Shown piece after piece: positions 15,719-24,189 of a stretch of 64,000 nt of DNA. Position 1 is the first letter of the stretch, and every line of letters begins with the position of its first letter. Made by a program: the position numbers and the translations under genes. Location of the stretch: the NCBI RefSeq assembly GCF_900187995.1, contig NZ_FZNZ01000017.1:1-64000 (forward strand), in the 5' to 3' direction. The notes beneath the pieces were generated by a model. It was not told the DNA's origin, did not search any database, and was given only the letters and a program-made list of their open reading frames with translations. The DNA comes from Prevotella jejuni. Its GTDB lineage: Bacteria; Bacteroidota; Bacteroidia; Bacteroidales; Bacteroidaceae.

Positions 15719-17878
15719 TTATGCGTTCTTGGTTTCAGTAACCGTTTCTTTACATAACTTCTCATTTGTTGTATTAACTGTATATTTATCTTCTCCTGCA
15801 TAGAAACGGCGGTGTGCTTCCTCCTGGCGAGGTACAGAGAAGTTACTAACACGTTTCATGTAACCAATGATGCGAGTGAGATAATCAACATTCTTAGAAT
15901 GGCAATGTGGACATTCGTGCATATAACGTTTGTCGATATGACCGCAATCATTGCAGATAGTGTTAGGAATATTGAATGTGAAGTAGTTGCAACCTTCCTG
16001 TGCAGCGACACGCAACAACTGGCGATACTGTGGCTCAGAGAGGTGCTCTTCGAGGTTCATGTGAAGTGCAGAACCACCAGTTAGATGTTCTATATAAGGT
16101 GCTCCGTGCAGTTTGAACTTGTCAAGAATCGTCAGTGAATTGTCTTCTACACGATAGAAATAGCTGTTATAGCAGTTACGCGGAACGAAATAGCCATCTT
16201 CGGCATCCCATTTTGCATGCTTAACACCAACATTCTCCGCAGGAATCATCTCGCAGTTGAACATTGCTTCTTTAGTTCGGAAAGCCTTGTTCTGCGTTTC
16301 TATCAATCCAAGTACAGTCTGTACGAACTTCTTATACTCCTCATTCGGTGTGATGTCAAGTCCCATGAATTCTGCTGCTTCTACAAGACCATTGATACCA
16401 ATGGTGAGATACTGGCGATCAATGTTGATGTATCCAGCATCAAAGAGTGGGAGCATGTGATTACGCAGTAACTCCTTGAGGTTTTCATTGTATGCTAATT
16501 GTACCTTATGGCACAACTCGATAATACGCGTCAGATACTCCTTGTAATCAAGGTTGTTGTTGACTGCATACTGAATACAGCGATTGAGATTGATTGTCAA
16601 CACACTCTTTGATCCAGTTGAGACGCCACCAGCACCGAGCGTATAAGAGAATCCATTGTCTTGAATTTCATTACGTAGACGACAGCATGAACTTAGTGAG
16701 TCGGCATTGTCGCTCATGTATGTGAAGAAACTATGTCCATCAGAATACATCTTAGCTGCAAAGTCACCCCATTCCTTATCCTTACAATCACCATTCTCTG
16801 CTAACAAAGCCATTGTTTCTACAGGGAAGGTGAGAACAGTCTTTAGTCGTTCTTGATTGAACCAAGTCATGAATCGCTTTTGTAACCATGACAAACTCTC
16901 CCAGTCAGGTTGTGAACCATCAGGAAAATAGAAGTTCCCGAAGAGTGATTCAAAGTAAGGACGATCATAATAAGAGATATTCCAGAAAACTGCTTGATAG
17001 TTACGTGCTCCCGTAGGTTGGTTCAAGGAATAGACTATCTGTTCAAAGTAGTCTGTAATAACCTTGTCTATCGTACGTTTTCTGACGCTCAAGTCAACTA
17101 CCTCATCGGCATGTTCCCAATAGTCTTTACCATATTCTTTCTGAATAAAGTAGTTCATATACATCAAGAACTCTGGTGTTGCACAGGCACCAGCAAGCAT
17201 TGATGAGACCATGAAAACCATGTTTATAAATCCACCGCAGAAGCTTTTTAGATTTGTAGGGGCTGTGGAATTTCCTCCGATAGAGGTTGTACCACCAATA
17301 AGCCATGGATACATTGTGATAGAAGCACAATAGTTGGCAAGGTTTGTCTCATCGTTCTTATATATAAAGTGGTGGGTTAGGAGATTGATATATTCATCAG
17401 CCAAGTCCTTACCATACATCTTCTTGATACGATCAACGAGTAGTCTTCGATTGAGACGGATGAAACCTTGCTTTGGAAGTTCGCCAATAAGTGTTGCAAT
17501 GTTTTTGTGTTCGACATTAGCATTGGCGTCAAACTTTGAACCTGTGGCAGCGTTGGTGGCAATGCAATAGTCTGAGAGGAACTTCATCTTCTCAAGTGTT
17601 TCGCGGTCTTCTGTGTGTTGCTGACGATAAACAATGAAGCTCTTTGCTACATTGTAATATCCTTCTTTCATCAATGCCAATTCGACCTGGTTTTGGATGT
17701 CTTCTACCTTGATGTCGTTTTGAATATCAAGATTAGAAATAATCTTAGATAATACACCTAAATCAGTTGGTTCGTTAACACTCTCAAAAGCCTTGAGTAT
17801 GGCGTTCATGATTTTGTCGAGGGAGAATCTTTCCTTTGAACCATCACGTTTAGTGATTGTGAAGTTCTTTATTTCCAT
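15719..17878 (-). CDS. nrdD: Anaerobic ribonucleoside-triphosphate reductase
   Basis: A 719-residue class III ribonucleotide reductase, which makes dNTPs in the absence of oxygen using a glycyl radical. Residues 1-~90 are an ATP-cone (KRDGSKERFSLDKI..), the allosteric domain. The barrel core follows. Near the C-terminus, C642-C645 and C656-C659 form the zinc site, and RIIGYM puts the glycyl radical on G672. Length is usual. The radical needs the activase NrdG (radical SAM). In many bacteria nrdG follows nrdD directly, but no nrdG lies in this window; the accessory island begins just beyond the nrdD terminator. Confidence 0.95.
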   Translation of the reverse strand: MEIKNFTITKRDGSKERFSLDKIMNAILKAFESVNEPTDLGVLSKIISNLDIQNDIKVEDIQNQVELALMKEGYYNVAKSFIVYRQQHTEDRETLEKMKFLSDYCIATNAATGSKFDANANVEHKNIATLIGELPKQGFIRLNRRLLVDRIKKMYGKDLADEYINLLTHHFIYKNDETNLANYCASITMYPWLIGGTTSIGGNSTAPTNLKSFCGGFINMVFMVSSMLAGACATPEFLMYMNYFIQKEYGKDYWEHADEVVDLSVRKRTIDKVITDYFEQIVYSLNQPTGARNYQAVFWNISYYDRPYFESLFGNFYFPDGSQPDWESLSWLQKRFMTWFNQERLKTVLTFPVETMALLAENGDCKDKEWGDFAAKMYSDGHSFFTYMSDNADSLSSCCRLRNEIQDNGFSYTLGAGGVSTGSKSVLTINLNRCIQYAVNNNLDYKEYLTRIIELCHKVQLAYNENLKELLRNHMLPLFDAGYINIDRQYLTIGINGLVEAAEFMGLDITPNEEYKKFVQTVLGLIETQNKAFRTKEAMFNCEMIPAENVGVKHAKWDAEDGYFVPRNCYNSYFYRVEDNSLTILDKFKLHGAPYIEHLTGGSALHMNLEEHLSEPQYRQLLRVAAQEGCNYFTFNIPNTICNDCGHIDKRYMHECPHCHSKNVDYLTRIIGYMKRVSNFSVPRQEEAHRRFYAGEDKYTVNTTNEKLCKETVTETKNA

Positions 17879-18035
17879 TGCTATTTTAGTTTTTAGACGT
17901 TTATTATTTTATATGTATTTATCCTCAAAAAAGTATAAGTTAGATACCAATTTTCTCTTTATAAGTTGTCAGTTTTGGAAAACTTTTTTCGTATTCAACT
18001 TTCAAAAGTTTCCTGTTTTGATAAACTTTGTGCTG

Positions 18036-18065
18036 CAAATTTAAGTAAAAGTATTCAATCAACAA
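18036..18065 (-). promoter_or_regulatory. nrdD promoter
   Basis: Minus-strand TAAATTTG (18036-18043) with TTG (18063-18065) 19 nt upstream. The leader of ~150 nt to the start at 17878 is long enough for regulation, but I see no NrdR box or riboswitch. Confidence 0.6.
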
Positions 18066-18332
18066 AAGATTATTCGACTAAAAAATATTGGATAAATTAC
18101 TAACTTTTGATGCTTTTTCGTCTGTATTGTAGACGTATAAAAGGGTTGGCGATGATCTCATCTGATAAAATATTTTTTTTATGAGTGAGCTCTTTTAATT
18201 TTATTAGGATGGTTATTCGTTTTTCATAAGTCGACCTCTATTGTCGTATCATTATATAGGAAAACAGCATGATTTACGCTTATTTTTATTCAGTCTCTTG
18301 TCTTTATAGTGTATTTTATATGGTTTTTATGG

Positions 18333-18361
18333 TTGTAGTATATATAAATAATGTAATTTTG
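18333..18361 (+). promoter_or_regulatory. Promoter of the HAD phosphatase gene
   Basis: TTG (18333-18335) and TAATTTTG (18354-18361), 18 nt apart, with a short 20-nt leader to the ATG at 18382. Confidence 0.6.
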
Positions 18362-18381
18362 CAGTTCGAAACAAGAAAGTT

Positions 18382-19071
18382 ATGAAAGATATATCATTGA
18401 TAGCCTTTGATGCTGATGACACACTATGGGAGTGTCAAACTTACTTTGAGACAGTGGAGAGAGAATATTGCGAGATACTAAGCTCATATTCTTCTGCAGA
18501 TGAGATCTCAAAAGCTCTCTTTGCTGTTGAGACGGCTAACATGCCTCTTTTGGGGTATGGTAGTAAGGCTTTTATATTGTCATTGCTGGAGAATGCAATA
18601 GAGATAAGTGATGGGAAACTAAAAGCAGAGGAAGTTAAACGAATTTTAGCATTGGGAAAAGAACTCCTTCAACTGCCTGGTAAGCCTATGAAGGGAGTCG
18701 TTGAAACTTTGAAGGTGTTGCGTGAATTAGAGAAATATCATTTAGTTGTATTTACTAAAGGTGAATTACTTGATCAAGAGAATAAATTTCATCGTTCGGG
18801 TTTGGCCCCATATTTTGAGGATATTATAGTTGTTTCGGATAAGACGGAGAAGTCTTATCATCAGTTGTGCGAGCGTTATTCGATTGGAGTAGGGGAGCTA
18901 CTGATGGTTGGTAACTCTTTCCGTTCGGATATAGAGCCTGTGCTAAAACTTGGGGGGTGGGCTGCTCATATACCTTTTCATACAACTTGGCAACATGAGG
19001 TGATAGAGGAGTACAAACATCCTCATTTGTTGAAATTAGAGTTCTTTACGCAGTTGAAGGAGGTATTATAA
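18382..19071 (+). CDS. HAD-superfamily hydrolase (phosphatase)
   Basis: A 229-residue cytoplasmic HAD protein. Motif I is DADDTLW (residues 10-16; nucleophile D10, acid D12). Motif II is the threonine in VVFTKGE (T125). Motif III is the lysine near 157, and motif IV is GNSFRSD (177-183). The inserted helical cap between motifs I and II (about 20-90) makes it a C1-cap enzyme like phosphoglycolate or nucleotide phosphatases. The DxDDTLW form and a Trp after the motif are typical of a Bacteroidota subgroup without an assigned substrate. Own promoter; the cysteine-rich small gene follows 123 nt later. Confidence 0.88.
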   Translation: MKDISLIAFDADDTLWECQTYFETVEREYCEILSSYSSADEISKALFAVETANMPLLGYGSKAFILSLLENAIEISDGKLKAEEVKRILALGKELLQLPGKPMKGVVETLKVLRELEKYHLVVFTKGELLDQENKFHRSGLAPYFEDIIVVSDKTEKSYHQLCERYSIGVGELLMVGNSFRSDIEPVLKLGGWAAHIPFHTTWQHEVIEEYKHPHLLKLEFFTQLKEVL

Positions 19072-19194
19072 TAATGTTTGCTTATTTAATTATAGTATTT
19101 AACAAACAAGGTTATTATCGATAAGGTTCTTTATTTAGCTTTTTCTGTTTGTAAATAAATATGGTTTAACTCTCATCAATTAATAAGAATAACA

Positions 19195-19395
19195 ATGTTA
19201 GCACCACAAATAGATTTTTCTGATCGTGAGGAACGAATTGAATTCATCCAAGAACGTTTCCACTGTAAGGCACCCTCATGTGGCGGTTGTGGGTCGTGTA
19301 ATCTGCCTGACGGTGTTCCTGCCCTTGAATATTTTGCTGATTACATAGATGGTAAGGTTGAGTTTGTAAAGCTTGCAGCAAAAATATGGGAGTAG
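19195..19395 (+). CDS. Small cysteine-rich protein, function unknown
   Basis: 66 residues, no signal peptide. A cluster of four cysteines FHCKAPSCGGCGSCNLPDG (residues 23-41: C25, C30, C33, C36) is flanked by two acidic helices. The CxxxxCxxCxxC spacing suits a zinc knuckle or an iron-sulfur/metal site. No family recognised. The codon use and clear ATG support a real gene. It may be read with the HAD gene upstream (123-nt gap, no terminator seen). Confidence 0.65.
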   Translation: MLAPQIDFSDREERIEFIQERFHCKAPSCGGCGSCNLPDGVPALEYFADYIDGKVEFVKLAAKIWE

Positions 19396-19636
19396 GGGAA
19401 GTGTTTCCACTCTTGACGTATTAGCTTATAACAATGAGTAAGCTGGGTTGATTTTACTTTTCAAGTAGCTTAGAAGCAGCCTTATCATGCTAAGATACAA
19501 ATAAATGGCTTTATTTATTTCACTTTGCTTTACTATTTAATATTAATTTGAGTACTGCCATAATAATGGTATGGTAATGTCTACTAAGGTCATGACGATA
19601 TAATACTCTATTTTACAAGAAAAGTTTAAATTCATT

Positions 19637-19720
19637 TTGCTGTCACATTTAACATTTCATGTAAACCCACTGTGTATTAGTAAGTTAGACGTTGATTGCG
19701 TATGACAGATGTGACAGCAA
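19637..19720 (+). repeat. Dispersed 84-bp element, copy 2
   Basis: The best-preserved inverted ends: TTGCTGTCACAT on the left, ATGTGACAGCAA on the right (12 bp perfect). Internal TTTAACATTTCATGTAA matches copy 3. ACAAGAAAAGTTT just upstream also occurs before copy 3, so the conserved unit may reach ~25 bp further left. Confidence 0.85.
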
Positions 19721-20102
19721 ATCTAATTTTGGCTGAATTGTGTTGTTAACGATGTACAGAAGATGGACTTGTTGGTTACATTCGATTGCGATGGAGTTAT
19801 CAAAAGGTTTATAGAGAGATTTGTGCGAGTGCAATAAAGAATAATGGCTATGTTATTAGAGAAATAAGTAAAGGCATAACAAGGTGATGATTCTAAAGTT
19901 AGGCTGGTTTTAATGGGCATGGCAATGAACGTCACGTTCATAGATAAAGACTATCCGTATAACATGGGTTAAGTTGTAAAAACAATAGGGTTGGGTAGGG
20001 GAGAGGGTAGGATTAGTATCATCGTTATAAAACTACACCTGGTATTATTGTAAAGTCTTTTTCGTACTCTTCCAACTAAGTAGTTATCCTCTGTGGTTTA
20101 AG

Positions 20103-20235
20103 GACATGCCCTTTAAGGTTCAAGAACATGCTCCTCTTGGGTATTGTTAACGCCCTTCTTGAGACTAATTAGGCACCTTCTCCTTTGTAGCTTTTAACTA
20201 ATTGATTTCAAGTTAGTTGTTAGTTTGATTATAAC
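20103..20235 (+). repeat. Second dispersed element, degraded copy C
   Basis: Contains GGACATGCC, TTCAAGAACATGCTCCTCTTG and ACGCCCTTCTTGA, then TTTGTAGCTTTTAACTAATTG. These follow in the same order as in the copies near 37.0 and 46.4 kb but with more changes. Confidence 0.5.
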
Positions 20236-20848
20236 GAGTAATTTTACTCTTGTTTGTAACTATGTTTATGAAAATATGTCGTGACTTTTTATTAGCAATG
20301 GAGGAGATTAAATGATAGAAAGACAAGATGTGTAGAAACCTTATAGTTGTAGCTGTTTGGAAATAAAGATTGCTTTCCTATAAAGTTTAAGTTGTTTTTT
20401 TCTTTTCGTAAAATAACTTTACATGTAATAAAACATGCGTAGGAGGAGAGGGTAATGATTATCGCTTTTTCTATTCAAAGATGGTTTAAGTATGAAGTCA
20501 GTTCTTGGATAGAGGATTAAAAGAGGTTGCTTGTGAGTGTACTTTTAATCTTTTGCAGAGAAAGCCACTATTAGTTGATATAGTGATAAACAACTTTATC
20601 GTTCATTAGTTCGAAAGATTGTTTTGTCTGATACTGTTTTTTTCATTCTTTTGTACAGTAAATCTTTTATGTTTGAAGGCTGAAGAAGAGGCTAACGACT
20701 ATTTGAGAATTTGTGTGTTTATTATCACTACATGCGTTATTGATTGTCAATACTCCGTTATTCTATTGTTTCGATGATAATGATTTAGGGGTAATTGTTC
20801 GTTAATGGCGGATGGTAAGTGTTTGAAAAAAAGCAATTTAGGGACAAT

Positions 20849-20881
20849 AAAAAAAAGAGCGGCCTCTTACGAGAACCGCCC
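20849..20881 (-). terminator. Terminator of tRNA-Phe
   Basis: On the minus strand GCGGTTCTC and GAGGCCGC pair around GTAA and are followed by TCTTTTTTTTA, 16 nt past the tRNA-Phe 3' end. Confidence 0.8.
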
Positions 20882-20896
20882 TGATGAAAGGAGGAG

Positions 20897-20969
20897 TGGT
20901 ACCACCAGGAATCGAACCGGGGACACAAGGATTTTCAGTCCTTTGCTCTACCAACTGAGCTATGGCACC
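20897..20969 (-). tRNA. tRNA-Phe (anticodon GAA)
   Basis: A 73-nt cloverleaf: acceptor GGTGCCA/TGGTACC with one G-T pair, D-arm GCTCAGTTGGTAGAGC, anticodon stem AAGGA/TCCTT around CTGAAAA (anticodon GAA) and T-arm with GGTTCGATTCC. CCA is not encoded. Confidence 0.95.
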
Positions 20970-21023
20970 ATCTATATCTTGCTTTGTTTTAAGAAGCAGT
21001 GTTGCTATTTTTTAATTGCGATG

Positions 21024-21054
21024 CAAAGGTAGTACTTTTATTTTATTCCTCCAA
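21024..21054 (-). promoter_or_regulatory. tRNA-Phe promoter
   Basis: Minus-strand TACCTTTG (21024-21031) and TTG (21052-21054), 20 nt apart, about 55 nt upstream of the tRNA. Confidence 0.7.
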
Positions 21055-21101
21055 ACTTTTATAAAGAAAATTGCCGATATTTACATCCTTTAACAAGTGG
21101 G

Positions 21102-22211
21102 TCAATCCTTTGTAATAGGCCATCCTTGCGCCTTTAACTCGAATTCATTTCCGTCTCGAGCGATAAGGAATGAACCCAGGCTCTCCTTTGTTATATAACC
21201 TATCTGTCTGATATTCTCCATCTTATCAATCTTCTCATGGTCGCCAATTGGTACTGTAAAAAGAAGTTCGTAGTCTTCTCCACCATTTAATGCAGCAGTT
21301 GTAAGGTTCATATTAAATTCTTCGCAGGTTGCTGCAGTTTGATAATCAATAGGGATATTCTTCTCATAAACTCTACAACCACAGTGACTCTTTTCGCAAA
21401 TATGTTTCAGTTCGCTTGCCAATCCGTCAGAGATATCAATCATAGCTGTTGGATGTATTCCTGCTTCTCGTAGTTGGTTGAGAATATCGCCACGTGCTTC
21501 TGGCTTCAACTGGCGGTCGATAAGATATTCTTTCCCTGCAAAGTCGGGTTGAAAATCTTCAATGGCTGCACGTTCTTGGCGCAGTGCTTCGAGTCGCCTC
21601 TCGTCTTTATTGTTTTGAGCTTCCTTCACCTTATTATTATACTCTTGCACTTGCTGATAGTAAACAGATTTCTCTCGTTCGAGAATCTGTAGTCCCATAT
21701 AAGCAGAACCAAGGTCGCCTGTCACACAAATGAGGTCGGTCTCGTTTGCACCACTGCGATAAGTGACATCTTCTTTAGCTGCTTCACCAATACAAGTTAT
21801 GTTGATAGCAAGTCCTGTGTACGAAGAAGTGGTATCACCTCCTACGATGTCTACATTCCATTTGGTACAAGCTTTGTTCAGTCCTGCATAGAACTGCTCG
21901 ATGTCTTCCACCTTAAATCGCTTTCCCAAGCCTAAAGACACGATGATTTGACGTGGTTGCCCATTCATAGCAAAGATATTACTCATCGCAATCATAGCCA
22001 CCTTATAAGCAAGATGCTCCATGTCGATGTAAGTCAAGTCAAACTGTACTCCTTCCATGAACATCTGTGAGGAGACGAGAGTTTCTTTGTTTGTATAATT
22101 CAAAACAGCTGCATCGTCACCCACTCCCATAATGGTAGAGCTATTAATTGGTTGAATATCTTTTGTAAGACGGTCGATAAGTCCAAACTCACCAAGTTCT
22201 TTTATTTCCAT
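21102..22211 (-). CDS. thiL: Thiamine-monophosphate kinase
   Basis: A 369-residue cytoplasmic kinase of the AIR-synthase/PurM fold that phosphorylates thiamine monophosphate to thiamine diphosphate. The N-terminal GVGDDAAVL (about residues 29-37), the DIVGGDTTSS motif (Asp of the Mg-ATP site), the MIDISDGLASEL helix and GGEDYELLF near the C-terminus are ThiL hallmarks. It is longer than the usual ~320-345 because of a Lys/Glu-rich helical insert (EYNNKVKEAQNNKDERRLEA) at about 185-215. Last gene of the sppA-lpxK-pnp-thiL row. No TPP riboswitch is visible. Confidence 0.93.
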   Translation of the reverse strand: MEIKELGEFGLIDRLTKDIQPINSSTIMGVGDDAAVLNYTNKETLVSSQMFMEGVQFDLTYIDMEHLAYKVAMIAMSNIFAMNGQPRQIIVSLGLGKRFKVEDIEQFYAGLNKACTKWNVDIVGGDTTSSYTGLAINITCIGEAAKEDVTYRSGANETDLICVTGDLGSAYMGLQILEREKSVYYQQVQEYNNKVKEAQNNKDERRLEALRQERAAIEDFQPDFAGKEYLIDRQLKPEARGDILNQLREAGIHPTAMIDISDGLASELKHICEKSHCGCRVYEKNIPIDYQTAATCEEFNMNLTTAALNGGEDYELLFTVPIGDHEKIDKMENIRQIGYITKESLGSFLIARDGNEFELKAQGWPITKD

Positions 22212-22310
22212 TGATTATGTTAATTGCTTTGTGATAAAAAGTCTAAGACGTTCTTTATCTATTTGCTTATAGATTAAAGAACGTCTTGAGATAGTCTTAT
22301 TAAATATGTG

Positions 22311-23120
22311 TTATGAGCGCTTAATCATCTCACGCATGATTTCTGTCATACGTGGTTGTGCTGCATTAGCAGCCTCCTGAACTTCTTCGTGGCTGACCTT
22401 TACTGGTACATCAAAGCCACCAAGGTCGGTAATCACACTGATACCAAATACCTTTATCCCACTGTGTCGAGCAACGATAACCTCTGGCACGGTGCTCATT
22501 CCTACTGCATCACCTCCCATCTTATGGTACATACGATATTCTGCAGGTGTCTCGAAGGTAGGACCCTGTACTCCCATATACACTCCATGCATAACTCTGA
22601 TATTCTTTTCTTTGGCAATAGTGTCTGCAAGTTCTATAAGTTTATGGTCGTAAGCCTCGTGCATATCAGGAAAACGAGGACCTATAGGAAAATTTCGTCC
22701 ACGTAGTGGGTGCTCTGGGAACATATTGATATGATCGGTAATAATCATCAAATCGCCAATCTTAAATGAAGGGTTCATACCGCCAGAAGCGTTAGAAACA
22801 AATAACGTCTCAATACCTAATTCGTGCATAACACGAATTGGGAAGGTTACATCCTTCATATTATATCCTTCATAGAAATGGAAACGACCCTCCATAGCCA
22901 TGATATCTTTATCTCCAAGCTTACCGAATATAAGTTTTCCGGCGTGACCTTCTACAGTAGATACAGGGAAATTAGGTATATCTTGATATGAGAAGGCATA
23001 ACTATCAGTTATCTCTGAAGCTAATTGTCCGAGGCCTGTGCCCAGAATGATGGCTGTCTTTGGACTTGTGGTCATCCTCTCTTTTAGCCAAGATGCTGTT
23101 TCTTGAATTTTTTCGTACAT
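22311..23120 (-). CDS. Purine-nucleoside phosphorylase
   Basis: A 269-residue class I (trimeric) PNP that splits guanosine/inosine and deoxy forms to base plus (deoxy)ribose-1-phosphate for purine salvage. It shows ILGTGLGQLA (phosphate loop), VEGHAGKLIFG, FHFYEGY, SNASGGMNP, GPTFETPAEYRM, GMSTVPEVIVARH and ITDLGG in family order. I choose the ATG at 23120 (MYEKIQETASW): the longer frame starts at a TTG at 23159. From this start the gene overlaps the 3' end of lpxK by 116 nt in another frame, implying coupled expression. Confidence 0.93.
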   Translation of the reverse strand: MYEKIQETASWLKERMTTSPKTAIILGTGLGQLASEITDSYAFSYQDIPNFPVSTVEGHAGKLIFGKLGDKDIMAMEGRFHFYEGYNMKDVTFPIRVMHELGIETLFVSNASGGMNPSFKIGDLMIITDHINMFPEHPLRGRNFPIGPRFPDMHEAYDHKLIELADTIAKEKNIRVMHGVYMGVQGPTFETPAEYRMYHKMGGDAVGMSTVPEVIVARHSGIKVFGISVITDLGGFDVPVKVSHEEVQEAANAAQPRMTEIMREMIKRS

Positions 23121-24183
23121 AAGATATGATTTTTTGATTAAATGTCTCTCCCTTATCAAGCATAAAACTTACTTTAATCGGGAGCGCATATATGTTCGCT
23201 TTTACTTCTTCTGATAATTTCTCAACATCGATTAGTCGTGCCTTATCTTTCTCTGTTGTGACAATCAACTTAGGCTCAGGCATTTTTGCAAAGGTCTCAT
23301 TTATTCGGTTAATATCCTTTGTTGTAAATGCGTGATGGTCGGGGAAAGAGAGGGTAGTCAGTGCATTGTTACCTGTAAAAGAGTTCAAATCTAACTCTAA
23401 CTGTTTAGGTGACATGATACCTGCAAGCAGCAAAATATTCTTTCCTCTTATCTCTGTAAGTGGTATGTTTCGTGTCTTACTGAAGATAGGCTCTAAATCA
23501 CAATAATCTAAAGTAGTGAAATAAAGCTGTTGAAAAGGGTAAAGCTCCATTGCTTTACTCAATACACGATAGTCTATAGGGTTAAGACTTTTAGGACATT
23601 TGGTGATAATCACTATGTCTGCGCGATTCTTTCCTGACAATGGCTCACGAAGTCGACCAGCAGGAAGAAGCTTGTCATAGATGATTAATCGATGATAATC
23701 AACTAATAGAATATTAATTCCAGGTTGTACATAACGATGTTGAAAAGCATCATCTAATAGAATAACATCAACATCTTTTGTCTCTTCATCTGATGTTAAC
23801 CTGTCTATTCCTTCACAACGATTCTTGTCTACTGCAACGCGAATGTCAGGAAACTTCGTCTTCATCTGATAGGGTTCGTCTCCAATCTCACGCATAGGCG
23901 TGTTCTCGTCAGCCAAAACATAGCCATGACTTTTACGTTTATATCCACGCGAAAGTACAGCAACCTTCATCTTATCTTTCAATAATCGGATAAGATACTC
24001 TACATGAGGGGTCTTTCCAGAACCCCCAACAGTGATGTTCCCGACGGATATAACAGGGATACCAAATCGTCGTGTCTTAAGAATATTCAACTCAAATAGC
24101 TCGTTGCGCAGACCCACTCCCAATCCATAGAGCCAGCTAAGCGGTATGAGCCATTTGTTTATTTTGATGTGATCTCCTTCCAT
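23005..24183 (-). CDS. lpxK: Tetraacyldisaccharide 4'-kinase (lipid A synthesis)
   Basis: A 392-residue inner-membrane-associated kinase that adds the 4'-phosphate to the lipid A disaccharide. An N-terminal hydrophobic helix (about 10-25, WLIPLSWLYGLGVGLRN) anchors it. The P-loop GNITVGGSGKTPH spans residues 48-60, and LLDDAFQHR carries the Walker-B-like part. The C-terminal ~40 residues (after SYVRKNSRNS) run through the pnp reading frame and look unlike normal LpxK sequence (KREDDHKSKDSHHSGHRPRT). The gene may once have stopped earlier. The 6-nt gap to sppA indicates co-transcription. Confidence 0.93.
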   Translation of the reverse strand: MEGDHIKINKWLIPLSWLYGLGVGLRNELFELNILKTRRFGIPVISVGNITVGGSGKTPHVEYLIRLLKDKMKVAVLSRGYKRKSHGYVLADENTPMREIGDEPYQMKTKFPDIRVAVDKNRCEGIDRLTSDEETKDVDVILLDDAFQHRYVQPGINILLVDYHRLIIYDKLLPAGRLREPLSGKNRADIVIITKCPKSLNPIDYRVLSKAMELYPFQQLYFTTLDYCDLEPIFSKTRNIPLTEIRGKNILLLAGIMSPKQLELDLNSFTGNNALTTLSFPDHHAFTTKDINRINETFAKMPEPKLIVTTEKDKARLIDVEKLSEEVKANIYALPIKVSFMLDKGETFNQKIISYVRKNSRNSILAKREDDHKSKDSHHSGHRPRTISFRDN

Positions 24184-24189
24184 ATCTAA

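Larger units (their letters stand above)
19396..20848. other. Gene-poor stretch with dispersed repeats
   Basis: Nearly 1.5 kb without a credible gene. It holds copy 2 of the 84-bp element (19637-19720), a degraded copy of the second dispersed element (about 20103-20235) and otherwise AT-rich sequence with no start-stop frame that looks protein-like. It may include a decayed gene between 19740 and 19950, but I cannot recognise it. Confidence 0.55.

Noticed and set aside
17879..18035. Cobalamin riboswitch or NrdR box ahead of nrdD
   Set aside because: The leader is long, but I could find neither a B12-box-like core nor the paired NrdR palindromes.
20805..21032. A 75-codon open frame around 20.9 kb
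   Set aside because: It is the same artefact over tRNA-Phe (RNRTGDTRIFSPLLYQLS).
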